This document shows, piece by piece, positions 45,655 to 56,620 of a stretch of 64,000 nt of DNA. Each line of letters begins with the position of its first letter. Positions within the stretch are counted from its first letter, which is position 1. A model generated the notes under the pieces. It worked only from the letters and a program-made list of their open reading frames with translations, was not told where the DNA came from and searched no databases. A program made the translations under genes and the position numbers. This DNA is from Zasmidium citrigriseum (taxonomy: Eukaryota; Ascomycota; Dothideomycetes; Mycosphaerellales; Mycosphaerellaceae): the NCBI GenBank assembly GCA_002786025.1, contig NHNW01000094.1, positions 18,426-82,425 of the forward strand, in the 5' to 3' direction.

Positions 45655-45903
45655 CTACCCCGTCGCACAAAAGAGATGTCCATTGAAGTCTGCACACGTT
45701 CCATATGCAATTGGTCCGCCCTACAAATCCGTCCACCGATTAGCATCGTCATCAAGAGAATGGAAAGCACACTGGAAACATACACATTCGACCGTGCATT
45801 GGCTGCCGACCTGGACGCAGTCGGAGTTGCAGCGCTGCGCTACTACGACACCGGTGGCGATGGTAACTATTAGCGCGGAGAGGACATTTCCAAAGGCCTT
45901 CAT
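45655..45903 (-). CDS. Very small secreted cysteine-rich protein, 61 aa
   Basis: Exon 1 45903-45784 and exon 2 45720-45655 flank a 63-nt GT-AG intron. The phase-0 join gives six cysteines in about 38 mature residues (RCNSDCVQVGSQC, VEC, GTC, LFC). Residues 1-23 are a signal peptide (MKAFGNVLSALIVTIATGVV, then VAQ). Without the splice the frame runs on as a longer, less regular protein. Six regularly spaced cysteines in a tiny secreted protein fit an apoplastic effector or defensin-like fold; that is inference. Other frames through exon 2 are open, so the splice is probable, not proven. It sits 350 bp from the GLEYA gene, convergently. Confidence 0.62.
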
Positions 45904-46479
45904 TGTCGTTTGTTGTTGCTCGAACTTTCTTTCAACATGGTCAGCATGGCAAGGTTCCATTGAAAGGCGGAGAGAAACAACAGTCCCTACGGTCTCAAAG
46001 CAAACGGGAATACTCACATGTTGCCGTATGTAGTTCTCAGTACCGTCGTGGCTTGACATGTCTTGCGGAAATGGCTGGGTGCCCTTCAAATTTATTCATG
46101 CCCCGGCGGGGCCCTACGGCATCTGCTTAGGGTTAGAAGTTTGGAACTGATGTCGCTAACAAGGGGCTGGCTAGGGCTGTACACACTGGTCCAGGTATCC
46201 TCACGGGTGCATCATGCTTCTCTGCATCAGTCACTAAGTGGATTGAATGATGACATTGGATTCTGGAGACGATCAAGTCGAGACATGTCCAGATCAAATC
46301 ATCATCGTGGCCATTGCCAATCGACCACCGGGAAGAAATCACACAGGATGGGGTTCACCATGCATCGAGACCAGCAAATCTCAACCTCGTACGAATGCCG
46401 TCTCCTTCCAAGTGCCTGTTTAGAGTTGGCTGTCCTGTTGCCAATGAAACGAGGTGATTGTAGCGGTGGACCCCATCGA
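45904..46479. other. Spacer without a supported gene
   Basis: It is the upstream region of the 61-aa secreted protein and the 3' side of the hypothetical gene to the right. A 195-codon rightward frame crosses it (46063-46650) but lies partly antisense to the better-supported leftward ORF and has no domain. Confidence 0.4.
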
Positions 46480-47085
46480 TCACCATTCGAACACGTTCAC
46501 GAGGGTGCCTATTGCCTCCACTTGCTGGACTTTGTACAAGTCCCGTTCGAGCATCTTCGCCGCATCTCGCATGCTTGTCTGATGTCGTGCGACCCATGCC
46601 TTCAGCGCCATTCCACCCACAAGGCTGCTATCATCGAGCGGCGGCAATAGTGTTTCCTGGAAATACTCCACCGCCGGATCCCTGTCCTGCATGTCCTTCG
46701 TGTGGCTGAAGCACGCGAGCTTCAATGGATTGATGCCTTTGGTGCTGGCTTGCAGTGAGCCGACGAGAACTCTGTAGCTGCCGTGCCTCATCCATGCCCG
46801 GGTGGCACTCACGTCTCCCCAAATTGACTCGCGTACTGGCGAAGGCACCTCGACCATGGCGTCGATGAAGACGACTGCTGCGAGGGTGGTGATGGTGATG
46901 CTCACGGTGGCTGCGAACCAGTGGACAGGCTTCGCGGCCAGGCAGAGCCGCTCGATTTGCACGAAGCTCTTGGTGAGGAGTGATCGTACGAGTTTTAGCC
47001 GCTTCACGATACTGGGCCTGGGAGGGAGCGTGGCGCTGTTGCCCCCCGTCTTCACGAAGCAGTGGTAGAAGCCGCATGTCGCCAT
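46480..47085 (-). CDS. Hypothetical protein with one membrane segment, about 201 aa
   Basis: The leftward frame is open to 47160, but the first ATG is at 47085, so the true start or an upstream exon is unclear. A basic helical region is followed by a hydrophobic segment (WFAATVSITITTLAAVVFI, about residues 57-76) and a soluble helical C-terminal half. I recognise no family. Codon use is normal for the euchromatic part and CpA/TpG are not depleted, so the gene escaped the RIP that begins about 250 bp away. A truncated gene left at the edge of the transposon block is possible. Confidence 0.45.
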   Translation of the reverse strand: MATCGFYHCFVKTGGNSATLPPRPSIVKRLKLVRSLLTKSFVQIERLCLAAKPVHWFAATVSITITTLAAVVFIDAMVEVPSPVRESIWGDVSATRAWMRHGSYRVLVGSLQASTKGINPLKLACFSHTKDMQDRDPAVEYFQETLLPPLDDSSLVGGMALKAWVARHQTSMRDAAKMLERDLYKVQQVEAIGTLVNVFEW

Positions 47086-47335
47086 AAGCAGATCGCAGGC
47101 TGTGGAAAGAGCTGTGTGCTTTATCGAGAGGTCAGCCCGGCTCTGAGTGTGGTATCTCACTACCTCCCAAGTCAGGCGCGGTCCTACGAAGGAAAGAACT
47201 CGAAGCCACGTGCAGTTCCGTTTCTAAGCGGGTAGTTAGCGTGAGTCTTGCTTAATATGGTTAGTGCGAGCGATTGTCCTTCTGCGGAGCGCCTAAAGAC
47301 AAAACGCGCCAAACGGTTATCCTACGGCTATCTCA
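47086..47335. other. Transition from normal sequence to the RIP-damaged block
   Basis: CpA and TpG are normal up to about 47,335 and almost vanish after it, within roughly 50 bp. I see no gene here. Confidence 0.7.
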
Positions 47336-47829
47336 AAATCGATATTCTTAAATAGCCTAATACACTACTAAAATTTATATAAGTAAGTTATAGAATAGTC
47401 CTAGAGAATTATAATACGGGTTCTACATAAGTAACAAAGTATATAAATTTCAAGTTTCTAGGGACTAGATATATTTCTAATATAAAAACTACCTCTAAAA
47501 TTTCCCTCCTTAGTTTACTATAGATAATAATAATCCTTCTAGAACCCGTAAACTATATAGTTCTAACCTTTCTAGTACCCTCTATAACCTCTAAGTAATT
47601 ACTACTCTTCGATTTACTTCTAGAGGAGGTAAGTAAATTAAACCTAAGGTACTAAGCCTAGCTAGCCGCTACTCTTATTAGAAGCTACTTAGTATATCCC
47701 TAACGCTATAGGAAGTCGTAAATCTATCTTAGTATAGTCTAAAATCTTTAGTTTCCTCTTAACTCGATCTAGATACCTATCTTAGCCTAAAAAGTTATCT
47801 TAATCTAGATAGCGACGATACCTACTAGT

Positions 47830-47910
47830 AATAATATCTAGATAGTAATAATATCTAATAGTAACGATATCTAATAGCGATAATATCTAATAGTAATATC
47901 TAGATAGTAC
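47830..47910. repeat. Short minisatellite, about 16 bp unit, five copies
   Basis: The core taatatctaatagta and close variants recur head to tail. The unit lies within the probable 3' LTR or flank of the leftward element. It may be a local slippage array that arose before or after RIP. Confidence 0.5.
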
Positions 47911-48309
47911 TATACTACTAATAAAGAAGATAGGTAAAGGCTATATAAAGGCTAAGACTACTACTACTAATACTAACTCTAAGGCTAGTAAGTCGAGGAA
48001 GTAGCGTTATACTAAGAAGTAGAATAAGATACCTTTACGATAGTAGCGCTAGATAGTACTAGCGCTAGTACTACTTCTAGGTTAGGGCGTAGTAACTTAA
48101 GTTACTCCTAAGTTTAGTATCTCTTCTATCTATTAAGATATCGATTAATAGGCTATCTAATATTAACGAAGCGTAAGGAGGGAAGTCTCTAAGACGAGAC
48201 GGAAGAAAATCTATACTTATAAACGCGGCTAGGTTACGTAATCCTAGTTACGTAATTAATACTTTAGGCTTCTAGCCTAAATAGTTAGCTAGATAAAATT
48301 ATAATAGTA

Positions 48310-48321
48310 CCCCCCCCTTTC
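48310..48321 (-). other. Polypurine tract of the leftward Ty3/gypsy element
   Basis: On the minus strand GAAAGGGGGGGG lies about 120 bp after the chromodomain, exactly where plus-strand DNA synthesis is primed next to the 3' LTR. It has no CpA or TpG and so survived RIP. The next bases, TACTATTAT, would be an LTR start TG changed to TA. The 3' LTR should therefore extend left from 48309. Confidence 0.55.
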
Positions 48322-48429
48322 GTAAGCGATATCCTTAGCGCGGTAGTAATATTAGCTAACTTTAAGATAATAGTAGTAGCGAGCTAGGTTAGTAGTACGT
48401 AGCTATTAGGTATTAGCTTTATTAGATAT

Positions 48430-49950
48430 TTATAGTAAAATAATACAATAGTAGTAGTAGCGTACGTAATATAATTAAGTAGCTCCTATATTAATTCCTT
48501 AATATCGTAACTAAGCTACTATATCTTATATTCGAATCGTCGTAACCGCTTATTATAGCGTATATTAATAATAGCTTTAACGTCGTATTTAGTATCGCCT
48601 TCGATCTCGATAGATAGTAGTAGTACGTTACTCTAGCCTAGTATAGGGTTATAAGGAGTAGGCGTTAGTAAGTCGATATAGAAGATATCGTAAATATCTA
48701 TCGTTAGTAGTAGCTTAAGTCTATAAGTATATAATAATACCTTCTATATAATCTTAAAGGGACTAGCGTAGTAGTTTTTAAGCTTTAGACTTAGGCGTTA
48801 CGTAGCTAGTCTAGCTAGTAATAAGAAGACTATATTACTAACGTCGTAGGCTAGTACTAGCTACCTATACCTATTAATAGTTTCTTCTATACGCGCTTAT
48901 ATATAATATATCTATTCTAATAGATATACTTCTAGCTCTTATATATACTTAACGAGCGCCTTAGTATTATCGTTAGTTAGTACTATAGGCGGTAGTAGTA
49001 GCGATTTAATACTAAAGTATAGGTAGTAACTATAGGTAGCTAGGAAAGGTAATATCTAGGTAGTTTTAGAGTCGGCGTTATTAGTAGTAAACTTAGCTAT
49101 AGGGAGGTAGTTAGACTAGTCGTCTTATTAATATAAGATATAGGCTCGTAGGTAGGCTTCGATAACTAAGTTTAGCCTTTTAGTTTAGCTATTAGTTTAT
49201 AGGTACCTAGTAGTAGATAGATTATACTAGATCCCTAGATAATAGTATATATAGCGCTAAAAGGAAGAGATAAATTAGCTTTCTCTATTAGAAGTAATAG
49301 ACTCTAGTAGGCTATATAGTTTCTAGACGTAATTAATAAAGGCGTAAGTAATAAAAGTAGTAGTAGCTTATCCTTCTAAGTATACTATTAGAATAAAGTA
49401 GCGTATTTTTATTAAACGGTCTACTACGACGAGTATAGCGTTAAAGCTATAACTATCTAGTAGATTAGTAATAAAGTTAACGGTTAAGTACTACTATCGG
49501 CGAGTAGGTACGAGTAATAGTTTAAGTAGCCCTCGTTTTACTTAACGCGATAACTTCGTACGTAGGTAGGTATAGTAGTTACCTACGTATTTATTAACGT
49601 CTTTACGTATCTTAGGCTAATAGTAGCTATAGTAGAGTAGTAAAAAGGTTTTATTATAGCTAGCGTATCCTATAAATAGGGGGTCGTAGTAACTCTAAAT
49701 AAGCTCTATATATAGGGTATTAGCGTCTAGTACGTAGAGGCGATCCTAAAAGTATAGAACGCGTCTAGTACTATTATAGTATATATAGTAGTCGAAAGGC
49801 GATATAGGGAGCTACTTTAAGGTAGATACGTTAACCTTCTATATAAAGTACCTATTAACGTTCTATAGTAGATTATTAGTAGCTAAGGTAGTCTAGATAC
49901 GCTAGTAGGTAGACTCTACTATTAAAGCGCTCCTTATAGGTATATCGTTT
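48430..49950 (-). pseudogene. Integrase plus chromodomain remnant
   Basis: The integrase zinc-finger and core regions are readable, for example NYYWPKIRKDVNKYV near 49,600. Downstream at about 48,450-48,640 is a chromodomain remnant: IEIEGDTKYDVKAIIN, then RRFEYKI, stop, and LSYDIKEL; family members have WLGYD and TWEP there. Stops fall where Trp or Gln is expected. Chromodomains direct integration to heterochromatin marks such as H3K9 methylation. Confidence 0.8.
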
Positions 49951-49959
49951 CCTCTATAG

Positions 49960-49991
49960 CTCTAACCCTAACCCTAACTCTAACCCTAACC
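49960..49991. repeat. Telomere-like repeat (CCCTAA) inside the pol remnant
   Basis: Five hexamers in a row read CTCTAA, CCCTAA, CCCTAA, CTCTAA, CCCTAA, followed by CC. They lie between the RNase H and integrase parts of the leftward element. In that reading frame they give Gly-stop alternation, or Gly-Trp if TAG was TGG. A 17-nt copy of the left part, tatagctctaaccctaa, recurs at 52225. Confidence 0.8.
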
Positions 49992-50029
49992 TTAAGGGTT
50001 AGCCTTTAAGCGAGAAGCGGCGAGGCGAA

Positions 50030-51460
50030 GGTTAGCGTAGACGTTATATAGTTTAAGGATAGTTTACTATTACTAGACGAGTCGAATATCGCTAGCGGAC
50101 GAAAGGTTAATAGAGTAGCGTATTATTAAGTCTAGCTTAGCTCCTTAATAGCCTAGGCGATAGGTAATCTTAAAGTTAAAGCGGCTAAGGAACTCGCTCT
50201 AGTAGGCTTAATAACGATTTAGCTACTTAGTAGTTATATAGTACTATAGGTTCTAATAATTAGTAAGTACTTATATAGGCTTATCGGACTACTAGCCTTC
50301 TAGTTTAGAACGCTATAACTTAAAGGCTTTAACGATAGCTAAGAGTTCTTTATTATAGATCTTATAGTTTAGCTCTATATCTTATATCTTCTTTAAGAAG
50401 AAGGCGATAGGCTTCTACTCTAAATCGTATAGCTACGAGAGGATTCCTATAGTTATATAGTTAGACGTATTAGTCTCTACGAGGATTAGTAACGCTAGGT
50501 TATAGTAAGCGAGGATTAGCGCGCTTAAGAAGGCGTTACGTAGTTAGTCTAGCGCTATCTAGTAGGTCGATATCTATATAAAGATAGTATCTTTCTTTAT
50601 AAGCTCTATAAGTAGACGGACGATTTATAAGAAGTTACGAATAAAATAGTAGTAGAAGTTCGAGAAGCCTAGTAGTACTTATACGTCCTTAACGTTTTAT
50701 AGCGCTAGCTATTATTAAATAGCTTTAACTTTCTCTAGGTCTATACGGATTCCCTTAGTTAATACGATAAGGCTAAGATATTTAATAGAGGTAACTTTAA
50801 ACTCTAATTTACTTACGTTAACCTATAGGCTAGCGCGGCTAAGGGCTAATAGTACTAGGTTAATATACTTACGATACTCCTTAATCGACTCTAAGTAGAT
50901 AAGGACGTTATTAAGATAGGCTATATAGAAAATATTAAGGTATTTATAGAAGGTATTATTAATATAGTTCTAGAACGTCGAAGGGGCGTTATAAAGCTTA
51001 AAGGGTATAATAGTATATTTAAATAGCCTATAGCGAGTTCTAAAGGTAGTTTTCTACTCGTCTCTCTTAGCTATATATATCTAATTAAAAGCTATAATAA
51101 TATCTAGTTTAGTATAGATAACTACTTTTAATAAGTAATCTAGTATCTCCTAAATAAGGGGAATAGGGTATCGATTCTTAACTAAGATCTTATTAAGTTT
51201 ATAGTAATTAACGTAGAAGTATAGCCTACTACTAGGCTTCTTAATAAATAATACTAGTAATAACGCTAGAGAGTAAGAGGTATAGATAAATCCCTTTAAT
51301 AGATTCTTCTTTAAGTAGTATAGTAGGAGATCCTATTAGCCTACCTTAGGCTATAACGGGTTACCTAACCTTCTTTAAGCTTAGCTTTTCTAAGCTTCTT
51401 CTTTATAGATAGTAGGATATTTATAGCTATATAGCCTATAGGTTATATATACTACTTCCG
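50030..51460 (-). pseudogene. Reverse transcriptase and RNase H remnant, catalytic DD changed to NN
   Basis: The RT is clear: KNRYPIPLI, TKLDIIIAF, KTTFRTRYRLFKYTIIPF, NAPSTF, then AYLNNVLIY at 50,900-50,925, where active enzymes have YLDD. RNase H ends in SEFLSRFNFKITYR (about 50,150). The two Asp codons (now AAT AAC at 50907-50912) each follow a T, so TpG-to-TpA RIP explains both changes. Family match is to fungal chromodomain gypsy elements. Confidence 0.88.
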
Positions 51461-51849
51461 AGCCTTCGATAGCGTTTTTAAGATAAGCTAAAGAGGGTAC
51501 CCTTTACTAAAGGCTTAGATTTAGAGTAATTCTTCGAGCTGCTAGCTAGTTTAGCTACTACTACTATAGGTATTACCTCCTAGAGCTAAGCCTAGGCCCT
51601 ACTATATTTATAGTAGTTAGTACGAGGGGCGTTTAAGCTAACTATATAGTAGAAAGGCGATAGAACCGTCTAGCTAGGCGCTAGTAATAGATCTATTAAA
51701 CTATATAGTTAAATATACTAAGTAGGCCTTAGGAAGGCCTACTAAACTACTAAGATAGGCCTAGATAGCTATAAAGTAATTATATAATTAAGAATCTACG
51801 AAACGGGCCTATTAAGTTATCGTAAAGCTAAGTTTAAAGTTAAAGAATC

Positions 51850-52720
51850 TAAGTTTACGCGCCTAACTATAGTTATAACCCCTATAGATTAGTATTCGAT
51901 AGTAGGGACACCTACTACTAATTCCCTAGTATCTAAGAACTCCTCGTAATAGCTACGACCCTACTATCTATCGTCGACGACATTAAGAATAAGAATCTCG
52001 AGAAGAAGCTATTTTATAGCCGCTATATACTATAAGTTAGACTCTCTAAAGCCGCTCTATTATTTCTAGCTAAACCCTAGAATTTTAACGCTTCTTCGCG
52101 CGCTATACGAAGGACTACGTAAAAGTAGTACTACTACTATATATATACCGCTATAAAGTACTTAGCCTTAGGTATTAAAACCTAAGGTTTTCTAGATCCC
52201 TATATCCTCTCTTTTTAAAGGGGGTATAGCTCTAACCCTAAAAATACTAAGAACTACGAGATTAGAGGGTATTTATTAAAGCCCTATACTTACCTATAGA
52301 GCCTAGCTAACTTACTCCTTACTAGTAAGGCCTTCTACTAGAACTAGAGCTATTAGGTAGGTATAGTAATAAACTTTACCTCTTAAGGCCTACTAATTTA
52401 GTATAACGAAATCTATATCTTTCCTAATTTAGAAGGAGTAATAGGGCTCTTCGGAGGTTTAAGGCTTCTAATTCTCTTTAATAGGGCCTATACTATCCTT
52501 ACTACCCTACTACCCCTTTACTAGCGATTCTAAAGGAGACTATAAGCGAATCTTTAATATACTAGCTATCGCCTACCTTTAGAGCTTACCTAAACCTCTT
52601 CCTTTCCCTCTACTCTCTACTACCTACTACCCGCCTTCTACTACCCCTTTCTATACTAGATTTTACCTATATACCTCTCTACTATATTCTCTCGACCCTC
52701 TACCCTTCCTACTTCCTACT
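51850..52720 (-). pseudogene. Probable gag/protease remnant of the leftward element
   Basis: Leftward frames stay open apart from TAG/TAA stops of the CAG/TGG type over about 850 bp, with charged gag-like composition (for example SRKGRGSREYSREVY). They lead toward the RT. I cannot identify a zinc knuckle or protease active site with confidence. Confidence 0.4.
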
Positions 52721-52768
52721 AGTAAAGTAGGAATTAAGCTTTCTAGATAGCCTACCGTCCTACTAAGA

Positions 52769-53664
52769 TATAAACTAAGACTCTACTACTAGGGATTAAG
52801 AGCTCCTATAGATCTAATATTAGTAAAGGAACGCTACTATTACTATAGGCGTTAACGCTAACTCTCTTAACTTTTAGCCTTACGAACCTACTACTAAACT
52901 AGATATAAACCTCGACGATAAAGAAGCTAGCTCTAGCGAGTATATATCCTTAGTAATAGATTCTAAAGATTAAGCTCCCTCCCTAATAGCTAATTATCGA
53001 AAAACTATACCTAATAGTACGAATTCGTAGGTTCCTACTTAAGGTATTATCTTTTAAGCCTTAGCCGCGGATCTACTACGTTTCTTCTATAAAGCTACTA
53101 TAGGTTAGGCTTCTACTCGTAGCTCTTCTAAGATATATCCTCTACCTAGCGAAAAGGATATCCCTTAGTTTAAGGGCGATAATACTACCCGCTTTATCGA
53201 ACGTATAGAAGAAGANATAAACTAAGACCCTACTATTAGGGATTAAGAGCTCTTATAGATCTAATATTAGTAAAGGAACGCTACTATTACTATAGGCGTT
53301 AACGCTAACCCTCTTAACTTTTAGCCTCGCGAGCCTACTACCGAACTAGGTATAAATATCGATAATAAAGAAGCTAGCTCTAGCGAGTATATATCCTTAG
53401 CGGTTAATTCTAAAGACTAAGCTCCCTCCCTAATAGCTAATTATCGAAGAACTACACCTAATAGTACGGATTCGTAGGTTCCTACTTAAGGTGTTATCTT
53501 TTAAGCCTTAGTAGCGGATCTACTATATTTCTTCTATAAAGCTACTACGGGTTAGGCTTCTACTCGAAGCTCTTCTAAGATATATCCTCTACCTAGCGAA
53601 AAGGATATCCCTTAGTTTAAGGGCGATAATACTACCCGCTTTATCGAACGTATAGAAGAAGAAG
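52769..53664 (+). repeat. 448-bp tandem duplication in the gag region, with one N at the junction
   Basis: The segment beginning ataaactaagac at 52769 recurs at 53217. A single N stands at 53216 exactly at the junction. The copies differ at scattered sites, mostly C/T and G/A. A real duplication followed by independent RIP is likely, but the N at the join makes an assembly artefact possible. Confidence 0.8.
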
Positions 53665-54600
53665 TCTTCCCTATATACTACCCTAACGCTACGGATAAGA
53701 AGAAAGTATCCTTGTTCGTTAAATATACTATCTAAGAATAGTAATAAGTCTTTAAGTTACTTAACGGGTATAACCCCGTCGACCTTCCTATCTTTAAGAA
53801 GTCTATTAAGCGCTTTTACGCGGACAAAGACGTTAACGCTTAGATAAAGACTCGAGACTTCCTATATACCCTTAGCGAGAGGAAGTACCCTAATCTTAAG
53901 AGCCTCGAACTTAGCCTAAGCTACTATAAGATATACGAGTAATAGGTTACTAACTATAATAGCTATACTAAGACCTACTACCTTCTTAAGATAATCTAGT
54001 CTTATCCTATTATTTAAGAATATGTTATAGAGAAATACGAGATTAACCCGAACGAGTCTAGTTCCTTCTCGTACTTCGATAGGGTATACTAGATAGCTAT
54101 TAAGAAGGTTAGGCTTATCTAGGGCACCGACTAATTCGCTAGTAAGGAACCTCTTCCGAGTGCTTCTATTGTTTAAGACAAGCTCTTTACTAACGCTAAG
54201 GCTAGATCTAAGGGCTAACGGTTAAAGGATTCTAAGGCTAAGACGATTAGTAAGTATATTAACGGCGAGCTAACTAAGCAAATACATAAGATAGCCCTAG
54301 CCGTAATAGACTTAGTAGAATACTAGTCTAGAAGGTATTAAGCTAAGCCTCTAGTTGTCTACGCCTACGCTAGTAACTTCCCTTAGAACGGAGGGAATAA
54401 TAATAACGGTACCTAGAACTATAGATAAGCTTCTACTAGTACTAGAGGACGTTACTATTACTTTTGTTACGATCCTTCCTATCTTAAAGCTAACTGTATC
54501 GTTTAGAATTACTAGATCCGTTCTAGTTACCTTAATAATAATAATAACGACTATAAGTAGTACTTCGGCTACTAGAACGATATTAATAAGAAGCCTATAA
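53640..54600 (+). pseudogene. Gag remnant with a RIP-damaged CCHC zinc knuckle
   Basis: A capsid-like helical frame (for example KKSIKRFYADKDVNA) leads to a knuckle at 54466-54497 reading YYFCYDPSYLKANC. Against C-x2-C-x4-H-x4-C, the first Cys and the His are both Tyr. TGT/C to TAT/C and CAT/C to TAT/C are the RIP-expected changes. Confidence 0.8.
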
Positions 54601-56219
54601 ACCCGCCCTTCGGTACTAACCCTTAGCTTCTATAGGCTTTTGTTCTATAGAAGAAGCTCCGTATCGAACTTAATAAGCCTAACTTAGAATACACCCCTAA
54701 TAGGAACTCTTAGTTTAAGTAGGTGCTATTACTATAACTCCGCTCTAGTAGAGATATATCTAATATCGCCTTAGTTCTATACAAGCTAAATAATAATAGT
54801 AACTAGGCTAACCTAGACTATAAGCTACCTTCCGTTACGACCGTTCCTAAGAAGACTCTACGCTAGTTAGCTAATAAGGAAGCCGTAGCTAACTTTACTA
54901 CCTAGAACTAGGCCGTAGGTACTAACTCTAATAGCGTAGTTAATACTCGCGCTACTTAGGTTTTATCTTACTAAGACTCTTTAGAGACATAAAACCGAGT
55001 TATCGGAGAAGTTACGCTCGTATCTAACCTTCTAGTAGTCGCTACTTACTCTTTCGAGCTTAGCTATAGGCAAGAGTATAGTTTCGAAGAGACTAAGGGT
55101 AATAAAGTAGATAGCTAGTACGGAGTATATAATAACATAGCCGTACGCGTCTATACTAGTAATATAGAAGCTATTAAGAAACCTCTACGTATTCTTCGAG
55201 GAGTTAAGACGCCTAGTAAAGCTCTAGTTAGTATTAAGAAGACTGCCGCTACTAATAAGGAGAACGAGCTACCTACTATTAGTAACCTTACTAACGAGAG
55301 GCAAGCTACCTTATAGAGAGAGGCTACCGCCGCCCTAAGACTTCCGGTTACTACTAGCACCTCTACTATAGCGTAAGGACGCTCTAACGATACTACTATA
55401 GAGAGCTAGAACACTACTAGCCGCTCTCAAGCCTAAGATAATTCTAATAACGATAATAAAGCCGAGGAGATTCCTCGTAACCCTCCGAAGAAGATACCTA
55501 CTCGTAACCTACCTATTACTAGTAAAGGAAAGCCTACTACTATATAACAAGGTATTACTATCTAGAAGATCGCTAATCCGGAGAAGGCTATTAGAGGGTT
55601 CATTTATAACAAAGTAATTTAGCTTTCCCTATACTAGGCTCTAATTCTAATACTATCGCTCCGAGAGTTCTTTACTAAGAGGGTATCGACGGATTAGGAG
55701 GATATTTACCGAGAGCTAGCTAAACTAGTTAGAGAAGACATTACAACCGTTACTAGTAAAGTTTATACTACTCGAGAGTACATTACTAACGCTAACGAGG
55801 CTAAGAAGATAGATAAGAAGGCTGTTAGGTTCCCTACCGTTCTAGTTATTACTAGTTACTTCTATAGTATTAATAGTAGCGCTAGAGAGGATAGCGATAA
55901 TTCCTAGGACGACTATAAAGTTAATAAGTTAATAAGAGAGCTTAGCTTTAACGATAATTCGGATTCCTCTACTAGTAAAGAAGAGGAGATCCTTATCTAT
56001 ACTAGGGAAACTACTTACTCTCTTACTAGCGTAGTTTATTAGTTTAATAGGGGAGACGGGCTTACTATCGACGTACTTAACTTCTCTACCTCTACTAAGG
56101 AAATAAGATAGGCTAATACTTCTAGGATACAAGCTATAGATAACGTTATTACTAGAGAGAGTCTTCTAAAGAACTATCTTAGTATTCCGAGTCCTAAGGT
56201 AGAGGCCCTTATTAGTACT

Positions 56220-56620
56220 ATACGCTAAGCGCTTCTAGCTATTATCGACGAAGGATTCGAGGCGAACATTATTAGCTTCGAGTACGCCCTTAAGGCGGGT
56301 ATAGCTATTATAAAGGGTATTCGCGTAAGGATATCTAGCGCTACTAGGGATACTACGTACGTATATATCTACCGCGAAGCGCTAGTTACCGTATATAGAG
56401 TTACCGTTACCGTTCCCTTTATAATCTAGAACAATAAGAACACCCTAACCTTACTTAGACGCCCTTAGGCGCGTAAAGTTCGCCTAGTAAGTACTAACTA
56501 CGATAATAGATCCTAGGAAGGTAAGATCTCTAGCCTTAAGATAGGTAGTTCTACCGTTAAGTTCCGCGCTATTCTACTAAGTAGACTAACTTACTATACT
56601 ATCGAGTACTAGAGTAACCT
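56220..56620 (+). pseudogene. Aspartic protease remnant
   Basis: The stretch AIIDEGFEANIISFEYALKAGI is the retropepsin active-site region (D-[ST]-G expected; here DEG), followed by a beta-rich segment. It sits between gag and RT as in other Ty3/gypsy elements. Confidence 0.7.

Larger units (their letters stand above)
48310..52720 (-). mobile_element. Degenerate Ty3/gypsy chromovirus-type retrotransposon, leftward
   Basis: Read leftward, the order is gag/protease remnant, reverse transcriptase, RNase H, integrase, chromodomain and polypurine tract, which is the Ty3/gypsy order of chromodomain elements (MAGGY/Tf1-like lineage). All frames carry many TAG/TAA stops and none is functional. CpA/TpG depletion is almost complete, stronger than in the neighbouring rightward element. 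I could not find a matching 5' LTR near 52.7 kb, so the element may be truncated there or its LTR may be unrecognisable. Confidence 0.88.

Noticed and set aside
49960..49991. Telomere-like repeat as evidence for a chromosome end
   Set aside because: It is short, degenerate, flanked on both sides by retrotransposon coding remnants, and sequence continues for 14 kb.
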